From JALZKA01 sp033856515 (lineage in GTDB: Bacteria; Actinomycetota; Thermoleophilia; Solirubrobacterales; 70-9), in contig JAWVEY010000004.1 in assembly GCA_033856515.1 (NCBI GenBank), positions 1 through 64,000 of the forward strand: a stretch of DNA of 64,000 nucleotides, written 5' to 3'. Made by a program: the position numbers and the translations under genes. The notes under the pieces were generated by a model. The model worked only from the letters and a program-made list of their open reading frames with translations. It searched no databases and was not told the DNA's origin. Shown here piece by piece: positions 7,351 to 17,421 of this stretch. The first letter of the stretch is position 1. The number at the start of each line of letters is the position of its first letter.

Positions 7351-9465
7351 ATGACCTCGGCCGGGACTGAGCGCATTCGCGTCCTGCTGGTCGAGGATGA
7401 CGAGGACGACTATCTCATCGTCCGTGACCTCCTGGCCGGCCAGACACGGACTCAATTCGAGGTGGATTGGTCTCCCGCCTACGCAGAGGCGCGGGCGGCG
7501 ATCCTGGAGCGCCGCCACGACGTCTACCTGATCGATTACAGGCTTGGCTCGGAGACCGGCCTCGGCCTGATCGCAGAAGCTTTCGGCGACGACCTGGCCC
7601 CCGTGATCATGCTCACCGGGCAGTCCGACTACTCGGACCTGGACCTGGAGGCGGCCGAGCTCGGAGTTACCGACTTCCTCTCCAAGAACCAGCTCGATGC
7701 GGTGCTCCTGGAGCGCTCCATCCGCTACGCGATATCGCATCACAAGGCGCTTGCAGAGCTGAGCGAGAGCCGCGAGCGTTACGCCCTCGCGGTCGCGGGT
7801 GCCAACGACGGGATCTGGGACTGGAACGTGGTCACCGACGACATCCACCTCGGACGGCGCTGGAAGGAGATCCTGGGCTATTCGGACGACGAGCTTCCCA
7901 GCACCCATGAGGCTTGGATGGAGCGCATCCATCCCGACGACGTGGACACCGTCACGGCGCTGGTCGAAGCTCACCTGACGGGCGCGACCGAGCACTTCCA
8001 GGTCGAGCACCGGATGCGCCACAAGGACGGTGATTACCTCTGGATCCTAAATCGCGGAGTGGCCGTCAGGGACCGCGACGGGAACCCGATGCGGATGGCG
8101 GGAAGCATGTCCGACATCACCGACCGGAAGGCGGCTGAGGAGCAGCTTCGTCATGACGCGCTTCACGACGCGCTGACCGGGCTGCCCAACCGGACGCTCT
8201 TCGTCGACCGGCTGCGCGTCGCGCTCGGCCGCGCGCTCAGGACCGGGGTCAGCCACGCCGTCCTCTTCGTGGACATCGACCGGTTCAAGCTGATCAACGA
8301 CAGCTTCTCTCACGCGGTAGGCGACGAGATCCTGGTGGCGGCCGCGCGCCGCCTCGACGCAGATCTTCGGCCCGGCGACACGGTCGCCCGGCTCGGCGGC
8401 GACGAGTTCACGATCCTGCTCGAAGGGATCGATTCGCCCGAGACCGCGGTTGACATCGCGGAGCGGATCGAGGAGTCGCTGCGCGAGCCGATCCTCGTCT
8501 CCGGCCAGGAGCTCAGCATCACCGTGTCGACGGGGATCGCCGTCTCGGAACGGGATGCCGAGGCTGCCGAGCTCATGCGAAATGCCGATATCGCTATGTA
8601 CGCGGCAAAGATCGACCCGGAGAAGGCGATCGCCGTCTTCGACGTGAGCATGCACAGCCGTGTGGTCGAGCGGCTCCAGGTCGAGACCGAGCTTCGAAGG
8701 GTCCTCGAGGAGGGGGGGTTGGGGATCGCCTACCAGCCGATCGTCGACCTGTCCAGCCGCCGCATCAACGGCTTCGAGGCGCTTGCGCGCTGGCCCGAGG
8801 GCGGCGAGCTCATCTCGCCGGCCCAGTTCATCCCAGTTGCTGAGGACACCGGCCTGATCCGGCCGCTCGGAATCACGGTCCTCGACGGGGCGTGCGCTCA
8901 GCTTGCCATGTGGCGCCGCGAGGGCCTCGTCTCGGACGACGTGACGATGTCCGTCAACGTCTCGGGCCGGCAGCTCGCCGATCCGGACTTTCCGCAGGTG
9001 ATCGGAGAGTCCCTTGCCAAGCACCAGATCCCGGGTAACCGCCTCCGGATCGAGTTGACGGAGAGCACGGTGATCGACGCGCCCGACCAGATGCGCGATG
9101 CGCTCGCGCGGATCGCGGAGTTCGGCGTCAAGGCGCAACTTGACGACTTCGGCACGGGCTACTCGTCGCTCACCTTCCTTCACCACTTCGCAGGCGACGC
9201 GATCAAGATCGACCGCTCGTTCGTGATGTCCATGCACACAGACGCGGCCAACGAGGAGATCATCCGGGCGATCATCGAGCTTGCCCACAACCTCGGCCTC
9301 CGGGTGATCGCCGAGGGCGTGGAGGAGGAGGCGCAGCTCGCGATCCTCCAGTCGGTCGGCTGCGAGTACGCCCAGGGCTACCTCTTCGCTAAACCGCTCA
9401 AGCCCGAGTTGGTTTCGGAGCTGCTACGCAGCTGGAAGCTCGAGCCGGTCCTCGGCGCGGGCTGA
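7351..9465 (+). CDS. REC-PAS-GGDEF-EAL protein (c-di-GMP synthesis/turnover)
   Basis: The 704-residue cytoplasmic protein has four domains in order. A receiver has Asp62 in YLIDYRLG. A PAS/PAC domain spans about 145-265 (ANDGIWDWNVVTDDIHLG to MRMAGSMSDITDRK). A GGDEF domain has intact GGDEF at 349-353 and an inhibitory I-site RPGD five residues before it. An EAL domain has FEALARW at 475-481 and DDFGTGYSSL. Both active-site motifs are intact, so it could make and degrade c-di-GMP; which activity dominates cannot be read from sequence. The receiver implies control by the upstream kinase. Its 3' end overlaps the convergent P450 gene by 42 bp. Confidence 0.93.
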   Translation: MTSAGTERIRVLLVEDDEDDYLIVRDLLAGQTRTQFEVDWSPAYAEARAAILERRHDVYLIDYRLGSETGLGLIAEAFGDDLAPVIMLTGQSDYSDLDLEAAELGVTDFLSKNQLDAVLLERSIRYAISHHKALAELSESRERYALAVAGANDGIWDWNVVTDDIHLGRRWKEILGYSDDELPSTHEAWMERIHPDDVDTVTALVEAHLTGATEHFQVEHRMRHKDGDYLWILNRGVAVRDRDGNPMRMAGSMSDITDRKAAEEQLRHDALHDALTGLPNRTLFVDRLRVALGRALRTGVSHAVLFVDIDRFKLINDSFSHAVGDEILVAAARRLDADLRPGDTVARLGGDEFTILLEGIDSPETAVDIAERIEESLREPILVSGQELSITVSTGIAVSERDAEAAELMRNADIAMYAAKIDPEKAIAVFDVSMHSRVVERLQVETELRRVLEEGGLGIAYQPIVDLSSRRINGFEALARWPEGGELISPAQFIPVAEDTGLIRPLGITVLDGACAQLAMWRREGLVSDDVTMSVNVSGRQLADPDFPQVIGESLAKHQIPGNRLRIELTESTVIDAPDQMRDALARIAEFGVKAQLDDFGTGYSSLTFLHHFAGDAIKIDRSFVMSMHTDAANEEIIRAIIELAHNLGLRVIAEGVEEEAQLAILQSVGCEYAQGYLFAKPLKPELVSELLRSWKLEPVLGAG

Positions 9466-10761
9466 GCGCGCGCGGGCTCGCACACGCACCGGCGTGCCGT
9501 ACTTGGGCGCGAGGGTGATCCCCCGAAGGACGACGGGATCAGGTTCAGGCCTGATCGCTTCGAGCTCCACGCTCTCTACGACGGCTCTGATCACCTCGGC
9601 CATCTCTGCCTGCGCCAGCGCGGCCCCGATGCAGCGCCGGATGCCGCCGCCGAACGGCAGCCACGCATAAGAAGGGGTGTCTGCGTCAAGGAACCGCTCC
9701 GGCCGGAACTCGTGAGCCTCGGGATAGATGTCCTCCCGGCGGTGCACGAGCGCGATCGCAGGGTAGACGCGAATTCCCGCCGGCAGATCCCAGCCGCAGA
9801 TCGTCCGGGGCTCCGCGAGCGTGCGCTCCACGGCGTCGATCACCGGTCTCAACCGCAAGCTCTCGGTTACCACGGCATCGAGGTAGTCGTCGCCTCCCGA
9901 CTCGATCTCGTCACGCAGGCGAGCCATTACGGCGGGGTGGCGGGCGAGCAGGTCGAAGGCGAAGGACAAGCCGGTCGCCGTCGTCTCGTGGCCCGCCCCG
10001 AGCATCGTGAACAGCTCGTCTCGCAGCTCGCGGTCGGTCATCGGGTTGCCGTCCTCGTCGCGGGCGCGAAGCAAGAGCGAGAGAACGTCGGTGCGCTCGT
10101 CAAGGTCAGGCTCCTGACGCCTGCGGGCGATCTCGTCGAAGAGGAGCACGTCGGCGGCGGCCAGCCGTCGTGAGAACCTGCCCCCGGGACTGAACCGGCC
10201 GAGGTCCGTGCGCATCAGCGCGGGGAGCATGAAGATCGTGCCCATGTCGATTACCGCCAGGAGCGCCTCCCGGAGTCGCTCGATCCGCGCGCGCTCGGTC
10301 ACGCCGAAGACCGCCCGGCAGATGACGTCAAACGTCAGAGCCCGCATGCGCTCGCGAAGCTGGAACTCGTCCCCGTCGCGCCAACCCGAGATCTCGGACT
10401 CCGCGACGTCGCGGATGACCTCGCGAAACGAGTGCACGGCCGATCCTTGGAACGGCGGCAGGAGGAGCTTTCGCTGCCGCATGTGCTCTGGGCCGTCGAG
10501 GACCAGGACCGACGACTCCCCGAGGATCGGGCTCAGCGGCGCGTTGGCCTCTCCCGCTTTGAGCGCGGACTGGTCGCCGGTGAACAACTTGCGAATCTCG
10601 GCCGGGTCGGCGACGTAGACGCCCGTCCCGAAGACCAGGAACCGCACCGTGAAGGCGTCTCCGTAGGTGCGATGCCAGCGAAGAAGGGTGTCGAGCGGGC
10701 GGCGTGCGAACTGGGCAGTGGCGACGGTGGCTGGGACGCGAGGTCCAGGGGGAAGTGCCAT
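9424..10761 (-). CDS. Cytochrome P450
   Basis: The 445-residue P450 has no membrane anchor. It has the I-helix oxygen-activation motif AGHETT near residue 252, the K-helix ExxR as ESLR, a PERF-type segment (FRPERF), and the heme loop FGGGIRRCIGAALA with thiolate Cys377. The sequence style matches CYP110/135/138-like families that hydroxylate fatty acids, terpenes or steroids. The substrate is unknown. No ferredoxin or reductase is adjacent, although the 2Fe-2S reductase at 2581 is nearby. It is divergent from the mce operon; the 99-bp gap holds the mce promoter and a CTGGC-N6-GCCAG dyad (10792-10807). Confidence 0.93.
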   Translation of the reverse strand: MALPPGPRVPATVATAQFARRPLDTLLRWHRTYGDAFTVRFLVFGTGVYVADPAEIRKLFTGDQSALKAGEANAPLSPILGESSVLVLDGPEHMRQRKLLLPPFQGSAVHSFREVIRDVAESEISGWRDGDEFQLRERMRALTFDVICRAVFGVTERARIERLREALLAVIDMGTIFMLPALMRTDLGRFSPGGRFSRRLAAADVLLFDEIARRRQEPDLDERTDVLSLLLRARDEDGNPMTDRELRDELFTMLGAGHETTATGLSFAFDLLARHPAVMARLRDEIESGGDDYLDAVVTESLRLRPVIDAVERTLAEPRTICGWDLPAGIRVYPAIALVHRREDIYPEAHEFRPERFLDADTPSYAWLPFGGGIRRCIGAALAQAEMAEVIRAVVESVELEAIRPEPDPVVLRGITLAPKYGTPVRVRARARSARAEDRLELPAA

Positions 10762-10817
10762 GGCGCCAGTCTAGGTGCGCGGAGCGCAAACCTGGCTGAT
10801 AGGCCAGCAGTTGTCGG

Positions 10818-10846
10818 TTGACGCCATCCGCGCGCCTGCGTAGGGT
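10818..10846 (+). promoter_or_regulatory. Sigma-70 type promoter of the mce operon
   Basis: TTGACG (10818-10823) and TAGGGT (10841-10846) are separated by exactly 17 bp. The expected start is near 10853, about 8 bases before the ATG at 10861. The leader is therefore very short and has no Shine-Dalgarno sequence. The promoter implies that the six-gene mce operon begins here and not with an upstream permease gene. Confidence 0.6.
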
Positions 10847-10860
10847 CGCTGAGCGCGTAA

Positions 10861-12351
10861 ATGCCATCAGGGGAGACGAACGAGGAGAGGGCTCGCTGGC
10901 CTTTCGTGCTGGCGCTCGTTGCGCTGACCGCGATCCTCGTTTGGCTCCTTTTCCTGCGCGGCGGAGACGAGTACAAGGTAACGGCCGAGTTTTCGAGCGC
11001 CAGCCAGCTCGTCGAGGGCAACGAGGTGTCGATCGGAGGCGTCGGCATCGGCAAGATCGACCGCATCGACCTTGGCCCCGAAGGTCAGGCGCTGGTCACG
11101 TTCACGGTCGACTCGGACCATGCCCCGCTCTACCGCGGCACCACCGCGACGGTCCGCTGGCGCTCCCTGTCGAGCCAGGCGGCCCGTGAGGTCCAGCTCA
11201 CCGTCCCACCGGAAGGCGCCGAAGGCGACGAGATCGAGGATGGCGGCACCCTCGGCCTGTCGGAGACCGTGGGCGAGGTCGACATCGACCAGTTCTTCAA
11301 CACGCTCGACGACAAGACTGTCAAGGGCCTGAAGAGGGTTATCCAGGGTTTCGAGCGCTCCTACGAGGGAGTCGAGCGAAACGCGAACAAGGGCTTCGAG
11401 TACCTCAACCCGCTGCTCTATCAGTCGCGGCGCACGTTCGCCGAGCTCACCGCCGACGACGCGATGCTCGAGCAGTTCCTGGTGAACGTGTCCAGGTTCT
11501 CGGGCGCGCTTGCAGACCGCTCGACGGACGTTTCGCAGCTCGTCGGGAACCTCAACCGCATGATGAACGCGATCGGCGACCAGCGCGAGGAGCTCGCCGA
11601 GGCGATCAGCCTGTTTCCGCCCTTCCTGCGCAGCGCCAACACAACCTTCGTGAACCTCCGCGCGACCCTCGACGACGTCGAGCCGCTCGTGGTCGCGACC
11701 CTCCCCGTGGCAGTGGAGCTCGACCCCTACCTGACTGAGCTACGGGGCTTCGCCCGAGGCGCAGTTCCAACCGTCCGCGACCTGTCGAAGACCGTGCGTC
11801 GCTCCGGCAAGGGGAACGACCTGGTCGAGCTGCAGAAGCTGCAGCCGCGCATCACCAGGCGGGCCGTGGGCGACGGCTCACCAGACTGCGGCCCGAACAC
11901 AGGCGATCTAGCTGACGTGCTTGTGGCCGCCGACGACGACTTCAGCCAGGGCGCCTTCGGCGAGGCCGTGTGCTCGCTTCGAAACGGCGACGAGAACCTC
12001 GCCTTCTTCCGCGCTTACACGCCCGAGCTCGTCGCCTGGTTCGACGGGTTCAGCCACTCCGGCTACGCCGACGCGCTTGGCGCTGTGGGTCGAGTGGCGC
12101 TCACGCTCAACACGTTCGCGCCCGCGGTTCCGGGCGTGCCGGCAATCCCCGACCTCCTAAGCCTCGACACCCCGGTCGAGCAGCTCAACGCGCTCACGAC
12201 TGGCCACGACCAGCGCTGCCCCGGTTCAGCCGAGCGCCCCGTCAGCGACCTGAATCCAGGCGACGACTCAATTCCGTTCACCGACGACGGCGCCTTGACC
12301 GACGGCGACGGCGGCGACTGCGACCCCAGCCAGATCATGCCCGGCCCATGA
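10861..12351 (+). CDS. Mce/MlaD family lipid-transport substrate-binding protein, first of six
   Basis: The 496-residue protein has a short cytoplasmic N-terminus and one membrane helix (about 14-32, WPFVLALVALTAILVWLLF). An MlaD/MCE beta-barrel domain follows at about 38-125 (YKVTAEFSSASQLVEGNEVSIGGVGIGKID). The rest is helical and probably forms the coiled-coil tube known from Mce complexes, ending in an acidic tail. Mce proteins assemble as heterohexameric tubes that carry lipids or sterols across the envelope. The gene follows its own promoter, and its TGA overlaps the next ATG (ATGA). Six such genes in a row match mycobacterial mceA-F; I do not assign letters because order alone is weak evidence. 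Confidence 0.9.
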   Translation: MPSGETNEERARWPFVLALVALTAILVWLLFLRGGDEYKVTAEFSSASQLVEGNEVSIGGVGIGKIDRIDLGPEGQALVTFTVDSDHAPLYRGTTATVRWRSLSSQAAREVQLTVPPEGAEGDEIEDGGTLGLSETVGEVDIDQFFNTLDDKTVKGLKRVIQGFERSYEGVERNANKGFEYLNPLLYQSRRTFAELTADDAMLEQFLVNVSRFSGALADRSTDVSQLVGNLNRMMNAIGDQREELAEAISLFPPFLRSANTTFVNLRATLDDVEPLVVATLPVAVELDPYLTELRGFARGAVPTVRDLSKTVRRSGKGNDLVELQKLQPRITRRAVGDGSPDCGPNTGDLADVLVAADDDFSQGAFGEAVCSLRNGDENLAFFRAYTPELVAWFDGFSHSGYADALGAVGRVALTLNTFAPAVPGVPAIPDLLSLDTPVEQLNALTTGHDQRCPGSAERPVSDLNPGDDSIPFTDDGALTDGDGGDCDPSQIMPGP

Positions 12352-14048
12352 AGCGCATGATCGCCATTCCGTTCGCGCTTGCGGCACTCTGGGCCGGCTG
12401 GTCGGCCATCGCCTCCGCTGAGGATGAGTCGCGCACGTATGAGATCGAGATGTACAACGCGTTCGGCATCGTTGAGCAGTCCGAGGTCCGCGTTTCAGGC
12501 GTGAACGTCGGCGAGGTGCAGAGCCTCGACGTGAACGAAGAGAAGCGGGCGGTCGTAACGGTTGAGGTCTCGGGAGACCTCGCGGTCTTTGGCGACGAAA
12601 CGACCTGCTCGTCCGAGCCGCAGTCCTTGATCGCCGAGTACTTCATCGACTGCCTGCCGGCCGGGCAGCCCCTGGAGGACGGCGGCACGATCCCTGCATC
12701 GCAGGTCTCGCAGACCGTGCAACCCGACCTCGTCCAGAACACGATGCGCGAGCCGTTCAAGCAGCGGTTCCGCCTCCTCATCAACGAGTTTGGGACGGGC
12801 CTGGCGGGCAACTCCGAGGCGCTCAACGAGGCGATCCGCCTGGGTGCGCCGGCGCTCACCGACCTCAAAGAGGTCACGGAGACGCTGCGCCGCCAGCGCG
12901 CCACGATCCGCCAGCTGAACGAGGACTCGAGCCAGACCATCGGCGAGCTTGCCAAGCGCCGCGACGAAATCGCCGCTTTCGTCGACGAGGCCGAGGACAC
13001 GGCGGCGATCTCCGCGGCCCGCAGGGACGATGTCTCCACGAACTTCAGCCTCCTCGACGACTTCCTTGGTGAGCTCCGCCCGAGCCTCGTCCAGCTCGAC
13101 CGCCTGGCCCGCGCGCAGACGCCGCTTCTCAACAATCTCCGCGGCGCAGCCCCGCACCTGGCGAAGCTCTCCGGCAACCTGCCCGCGTTCAACCGCAATT
13201 CCGAGGACGCCCTGCGGACTCTTGGCAACGCGGGCGACGTCGGCCGCCGGGCGCTTCGAAACGGTCGCGACGAGATCGAGCTCCTGGCCGAGGCCGGCCG
13301 CAAGGCAACCCCGACGCTGGAGCCGCTCGGCGACTTCCTCTCCGACCTCGACGACCCGCGCCGCGCGGTCGAGATCGACGAGCGTGCGGGCACCGACACG
13401 GGCCGCTCCGGCCTTGAGCCCGGCCAGCGGGACACCATGGGCTACACCGGCCTCGAGGGGCTTCTGAACTACGTCCGCAACCAGACGCTCGCGATCAACC
13501 AGTTCGACAGCGTCAGCCACCTCTTCCGCTTCGGCATCTACGAGGCGAACACCGGTCTCTGCGGCTCGTTCAACTCGGGCCGCAACCCCGATACCGGCGC
13601 TCTCGGCGTTCCCGCGCAGGCCGGCGGGGTTACGACCGACCTCCTCCAGGCCGCGGACTGCGTGGCCTGGCTCGGGGCCAACCAGGGAGGCCTGACTCCC
13701 GGCCACCTGGACGAGGACCTCGGCCTGCCTCAGTACGACCCGTCCGCTTGCCCCAACGGCACCCTTCCCGTCGACGCCGAGCAGCGCTACTGCGACGGCG
13801 TCGTGCGGCGCGGGGCTGAACGGCGCCTCGACAACAAGGACGAGCGCGACCCCAATGGCAAGGGCCCTGAAGGCAAGACCTCGTCCAAGCCGCCTTCGAT
13901 CTCACGGCCGGGCCGGGATGAGCTGCCGGGCCTCGACCTACCCGGCCTGGGTGACGTGTCGGTATCGCCTCCGAACGCTGGTGATCTCGGCGGCCGCGAC
14001 GCGCAGAACGCCACGGCGGACCTCCTCGACTTCCTGTTCACGCCATGA
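12348..14048 (+). CDS. Mce/MlaD family protein, second of six
   Basis: The 566-residue protein has an N-terminal hydrophobic stretch ending in WSAIASAEDES, which resembles a cleavable signal peptide more than the plain anchor of its neighbours. The MCE domain follows (TYEIEMYNAFGIVEQSEVRVSG; GVNVGEVQSLDV). A long helical region of about 150-400 is rich in Leu/Asp/Arg heptads, and a C-terminal region has several Cys residues and a Pro/Gly-rich tail. The start ATG overlaps the previous stop. It is one subunit of the presumed heteromeric lipid-transfer tube. The Cys-containing C-terminal region suggests disulfides in the extracytoplasmic compartment, which is inference. Confidence 0.88.
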   Translation: MKRMIAIPFALAALWAGWSAIASAEDESRTYEIEMYNAFGIVEQSEVRVSGVNVGEVQSLDVNEEKRAVVTVEVSGDLAVFGDETTCSSEPQSLIAEYFIDCLPAGQPLEDGGTIPASQVSQTVQPDLVQNTMREPFKQRFRLLINEFGTGLAGNSEALNEAIRLGAPALTDLKEVTETLRRQRATIRQLNEDSSQTIGELAKRRDEIAAFVDEAEDTAAISAARRDDVSTNFSLLDDFLGELRPSLVQLDRLARAQTPLLNNLRGAAPHLAKLSGNLPAFNRNSEDALRTLGNAGDVGRRALRNGRDEIELLAEAGRKATPTLEPLGDFLSDLDDPRRAVEIDERAGTDTGRSGLEPGQRDTMGYTGLEGLLNYVRNQTLAINQFDSVSHLFRFGIYEANTGLCGSFNSGRNPDTGALGVPAQAGGVTTDLLQAADCVAWLGANQGGLTPGHLDEDLGLPQYDPSACPNGTLPVDAEQRYCDGVVRRGAERRLDNKDERDPNGKGPEGKTSSKPPSISRPGRDELPGLDLPGLGDVSVSPPNAGDLGGRDAQNATADLLDFLFTP

Positions 14049-15721
14049 GACGCAGCGCGACATCCGTCATCGCGGCATCACCGACGATGGTCGGGGCGGT
14101 CACCGTGCTGGTCGCGATCGTCGCTGTATTCCTCGCCTACAACGCGAACAAGGGCTTGCCTTTCGTCCCCGTCTACCGGGTCTCGGTCGAGATTCCGAAT
14201 GCCGCACGCGCGACCAACGCCAACGAGATCAGGATCGGCGGCCAGCGAGTTGGCGTGATCGAGTCGATCGAGCCGATCGTGGATTCCACAGCCGGCCAGA
14301 CGGTTTCGGTCGATGCCGACGAAGGCGAGTTGCCGCAGGTCGCGGCAAAGCTCAACCTCAAGCTCGACGAGTCGGCCAAGCCGCTGCCCGAGGACTCGGT
14401 CTTCCGCATCCGCTACCGCTCAGCCTTCGGCCTCAAGTACCTCGAGATCGTCCGCGGCACCGGCGATCCAGCCGAGGAGGGCTTCACCTTCGACGGACTC
14501 GACGACGGCGCGGTCTGCCAGCTCCCCACCGCAGCGGACGGCGGCTTCCCCGCCGGGCGCGACTCCGCAGCTCAGAACGGCTGCTTCCAGGCGCAGGACG
14601 AGTTCGATGACCTCTCGAACACGTACGACCGCAAGACCCGTAAGTCGCAGCGGGCGAATCTCGAGGGCTTCGGTAGCGCCTTCGCCTCGCGCGGGGTCAG
14701 TCTGAACGACACGATCCAGGAGCTCGGGCCGCTGATGCGCTACCTGGGCCCGGTCGTGCGCAACCTCTCGGACCCGCGGACTCGCTTCAACCGCCTATTC
14801 CCGGCGCTAGCTCGCACGGCGAGCCTGGTGCAGCCCGTTGCAGTCCTCCAGGCCGAACAGTTCGCGTTCGCGGCCCGGACGTTCGAGGCCATCGGGCGCG
14901 ATCCCGACGCGTACGCGCAGGTCATCGAGCAGGGGCCGGAGACGCTTCGCACCGCGATCTCGCTGCTGCCTGCCCAGCGGGTCTTCAACAGCAAGTTCGC
15001 CGACCTCGCGATCGCGCTCAACCCTGGTATCAGGGACCTGCGTTCGGCAGCGCCGGCCCTGAACGAGGCGGTTGAGGTCGGCACGCCAGTGCTCGACGAC
15101 CAGCCCGAGGTCAACCGCCGCTTGACCGAAATCTTCCGCGCGCTCAACCGCCTGGTCCAGCAGCCGTCGACCCGGATCACGCTCACCCACCTTCGCGAAA
15201 CGTTCGAAGAGGCGACGCCGCTCGCGCGCTACGTCGTGCCCGCGCAGACCGTCTGCAACTACTGGAACTACTGGTTCACGTACTTCCCGAACGCGCTGTC
15301 GGACGAGGAGCCGCTGCTGGGCAACGCGTTCCGCCAGACGCTGACCCGGTTCCCCGCCGCCCAGACGGTTCAGACGCCGCTCGGCGGTTACTCCGGCCTC
15401 CCGGCCAACGGCAGGTCCGGCCCCGCCGATCCCGACGGCAACGGCGTCTTCAAGCCCTACGAGCTGCCGATCTTCAACTCGCACCCCTACGCGCCGACCG
15501 GGCAGACCGACCGCGACTGTCAGCCAGGCCAGGGCGGCTACCCGCTCGGCTTCCAGCCCGTGCCTGACCAGCCGCTCACGGACCCGGCCAACCGTGCCTC
15601 TGACCTGCCCGGGTCGCGCGGCGTGACGACGCTCTTCTGGAACGCCGACGGGGATCGCCAGGTCGTCGACACGACTAACCGGAAGCGCGCCCCCGAGACG
15701 TGGAAGGGGAACGCGCCATGA
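14045..15721 (+). CDS. Mce/MlaD family protein, third of six
   Basis: The 558-residue protein has a single N-terminal membrane helix (about 13-31, MVGAVTVLVAIVAVFLAY) and an MCE domain with the signature ANEIRIGGQRVGVIESIEP near residue 60. A 25-residue insert within or just after the barrel contains DADEGELPQ. A long helical segment and a C-terminal Pro/Gly/Asn-rich domain with paired Tyr/Trp (NYWNYWFTYFPN) complete it. Start and stop both overlap the neighbouring mce genes by four bases, so synthesis is coupled and near stoichiometric. Role as for the other subunits. Confidence 0.88.
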   Translation: MRRSATSVIAASPTMVGAVTVLVAIVAVFLAYNANKGLPFVPVYRVSVEIPNAARATNANEIRIGGQRVGVIESIEPIVDSTAGQTVSVDADEGELPQVAAKLNLKLDESAKPLPEDSVFRIRYRSAFGLKYLEIVRGTGDPAEEGFTFDGLDDGAVCQLPTAADGGFPAGRDSAAQNGCFQAQDEFDDLSNTYDRKTRKSQRANLEGFGSAFASRGVSLNDTIQELGPLMRYLGPVVRNLSDPRTRFNRLFPALARTASLVQPVAVLQAEQFAFAARTFEAIGRDPDAYAQVIEQGPETLRTAISLLPAQRVFNSKFADLAIALNPGIRDLRSAAPALNEAVEVGTPVLDDQPEVNRRLTEIFRALNRLVQQPSTRITLTHLRETFEEATPLARYVVPAQTVCNYWNYWFTYFPNALSDEEPLLGNAFRQTLTRFPAAQTVQTPLGGYSGLPANGRSGPADPDGNGVFKPYELPIFNSHPYAPTGQTDRDCQPGQGGYPLGFQPVPDQPLTDPANRASDLPGSRGVTTLFWNADGDRQVVDTTNRKRAPETWKGNAP

Positions 15722-17421
15722 GGGGCAAGCGGCGCGAGCGCGTACCGAACTGGGCGATCGGCCTGATCATGGTGGTCGTCATCGGGGCCGCCTCGATGGT
15801 CGCGTACACGAAGGAGCTCCCGTGGAACGACCCGTACGAGGTGACCGTCACCTTCGCGTCCGGGCAGAAGCTCCGCACCTCGAACCCGGTGCGGATCGCG
15901 GGCGTAAACGTCGGCGAGGTCACGGATATCGAGCTGCTCTCCGAGGACGAGACGGACGAGACCGTGGCGACGACGGCCGACGCGCTCGACTCGCCCGATG
16001 GCGGTGGAGTGAAGGTGACCATCGCCCTCCGCGAGGAGGCGCTCCCGCTCCATGAGGACGCGCTCTTCAAGATCCGGCCGCGGCTCTTCCTCGAAGGGAA
16101 CTACTTCATCGACCTCCAGCCTGGGAGCCCCTCGGCCCCGGTCGTCGAGGAGAACCACGCGTTCCCGGTCAACCGGACCTCGTACTCGGTGCAGCTCGAC
16201 CAGGTCTTGACGACCCTCCAGTACGACGTCCGCCAGAACCTCCAGACGCTGCTCCAGGAGTTCGGAGCGGCGCTGTCCGTCCATGGCGGCGCGGACGGGC
16301 TGCGCAAGCTGAACATGGCCGGGCCGAACCTCCAGTACTCGGCGCAGGTCGCGGAGTCCACGCGGGGCACGCAGGAGGGGGATCTGAGCGGGATGATCTC
16401 GGGCCTCTCGAAGGTCCTCGGCGCCCTCTCAAAGAGCGAGTCCGACCTGCGCGAGCTGGTCACGAACTTCCGCGTCTTCACCGGCTCGTTCGCGGCTGAG
16501 AGCGAGGCACTGGGGCGCGCGGTCGAGCAGCTTCCGCAGACGCTCAGGGCCGCGCAGCCCGCCTTCGACAACCTGAACGCGTCGTTCCCGTTTGTGCGGG
16601 CATTCGCCCGCGAGGCGCTGCCAGGAGTCAAGACCTCGCCGGAGAGCCTCAGGGCGTCGCGGCCGTTCATCGAGCAACTCCGCCTCCTGATGTCGCCCCC
16701 CGAGCTTCAGGGCCTGGTCTCGGACCTGCGCCCGACGGTGCCGAAGCTGTGGCAGCTCGGCCGGGGGAACATCGACCTGTTCAAGGAGACTCGCGCGTTC
16801 TCGTCCTGCTTCAACGAGGTCATCGTGCCGTGGTCGAAGGACCAGGTCCAGCCTGTGGACCCGGGGAATATTTACCCGCACGACGCCAACGGCGCCCAGA
16901 TCTTCGAGGAGACCCCATATGGGATCACCGGAACCGCGGTCGAGAGCCGCTCGGGCGACGCGAACGGCCAGAACCTGCGCGTCCTCGGCGGCTCCGGCGC
17001 CAACCTTGTCCGTTCGAACATCGGCGGCCTCGGTGACGTGGTCGCCCTGACCCCGTTCGAGCTCCTCGGCGCGATGCCGAAGCTTGACGACTCCGCCAAG
17101 ACGCCCTTCCGCCCGAACAAGCCTTGCGAGGAGCAGCAGCCGCCGAGCCTCGAGGGCGGCCTGGGTTCGCCTCCCAGCGATCAGACGCCCGTGCGGCGGA
17201 GCATGCAGGGCGTGGGCGCGCTCGAGGGCCGGGGCGCCAACCGGTTCCGCGAGATGGCCACTCTCGTCAGCGGCATCGAGGGGCTGCCGGCTCTGCTCGA
17301 TTCCGAGGACCGGAGCGTGGCGCGCGGGGCCAAGCGCGATCTCGAGCGCGCGCAGGCGTTCCTCGACGAGCTTGGCCTCGGAACCGACCTCGCGCAGGCG
17401 CTGGGGGTGGACGAGCGATGA
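15718..17421 (+). CDS. Mce/MlaD family protein, fourth of six
   Basis: The 567-residue protein has an Arg/Lys-rich N-terminus (MRGKRRERVPN), a membrane helix at about 13-30, and an MCE domain with VRIAGVNVGEVTDIEL near residue 60 and YFIDLQPGSP closing the barrel. The helical tube region spans about 150-370. The C-terminal third is Pro/Gly-rich and ends in a charged helix. I use the ATG at 15718, which overlaps the preceding TGA; an in-frame upstream ATG (15700) is inside the previous gene. The stop overlaps the next start. No lipobox is present. Confidence 0.88.
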   Translation: MRGKRRERVPNWAIGLIMVVVIGAASMVAYTKELPWNDPYEVTVTFASGQKLRTSNPVRIAGVNVGEVTDIELLSEDETDETVATTADALDSPDGGGVKVTIALREEALPLHEDALFKIRPRLFLEGNYFIDLQPGSPSAPVVEENHAFPVNRTSYSVQLDQVLTTLQYDVRQNLQTLLQEFGAALSVHGGADGLRKLNMAGPNLQYSAQVAESTRGTQEGDLSGMISGLSKVLGALSKSESDLRELVTNFRVFTGSFAAESEALGRAVEQLPQTLRAAQPAFDNLNASFPFVRAFAREALPGVKTSPESLRASRPFIEQLRLLMSPPELQGLVSDLRPTVPKLWQLGRGNIDLFKETRAFSSCFNEVIVPWSKDQVQPVDPGNIYPHDANGAQIFEETPYGITGTAVESRSGDANGQNLRVLGGSGANLVRSNIGGLGDVVALTPFELLGAMPKLDDSAKTPFRPNKPCEEQQPPSLEGGLGSPPSDQTPVRRSMQGVGALEGRGANRFREMATLVSGIEGLPALLDSEDRSVARGAKRDLERAQAFLDELGLGTDLAQALGVDER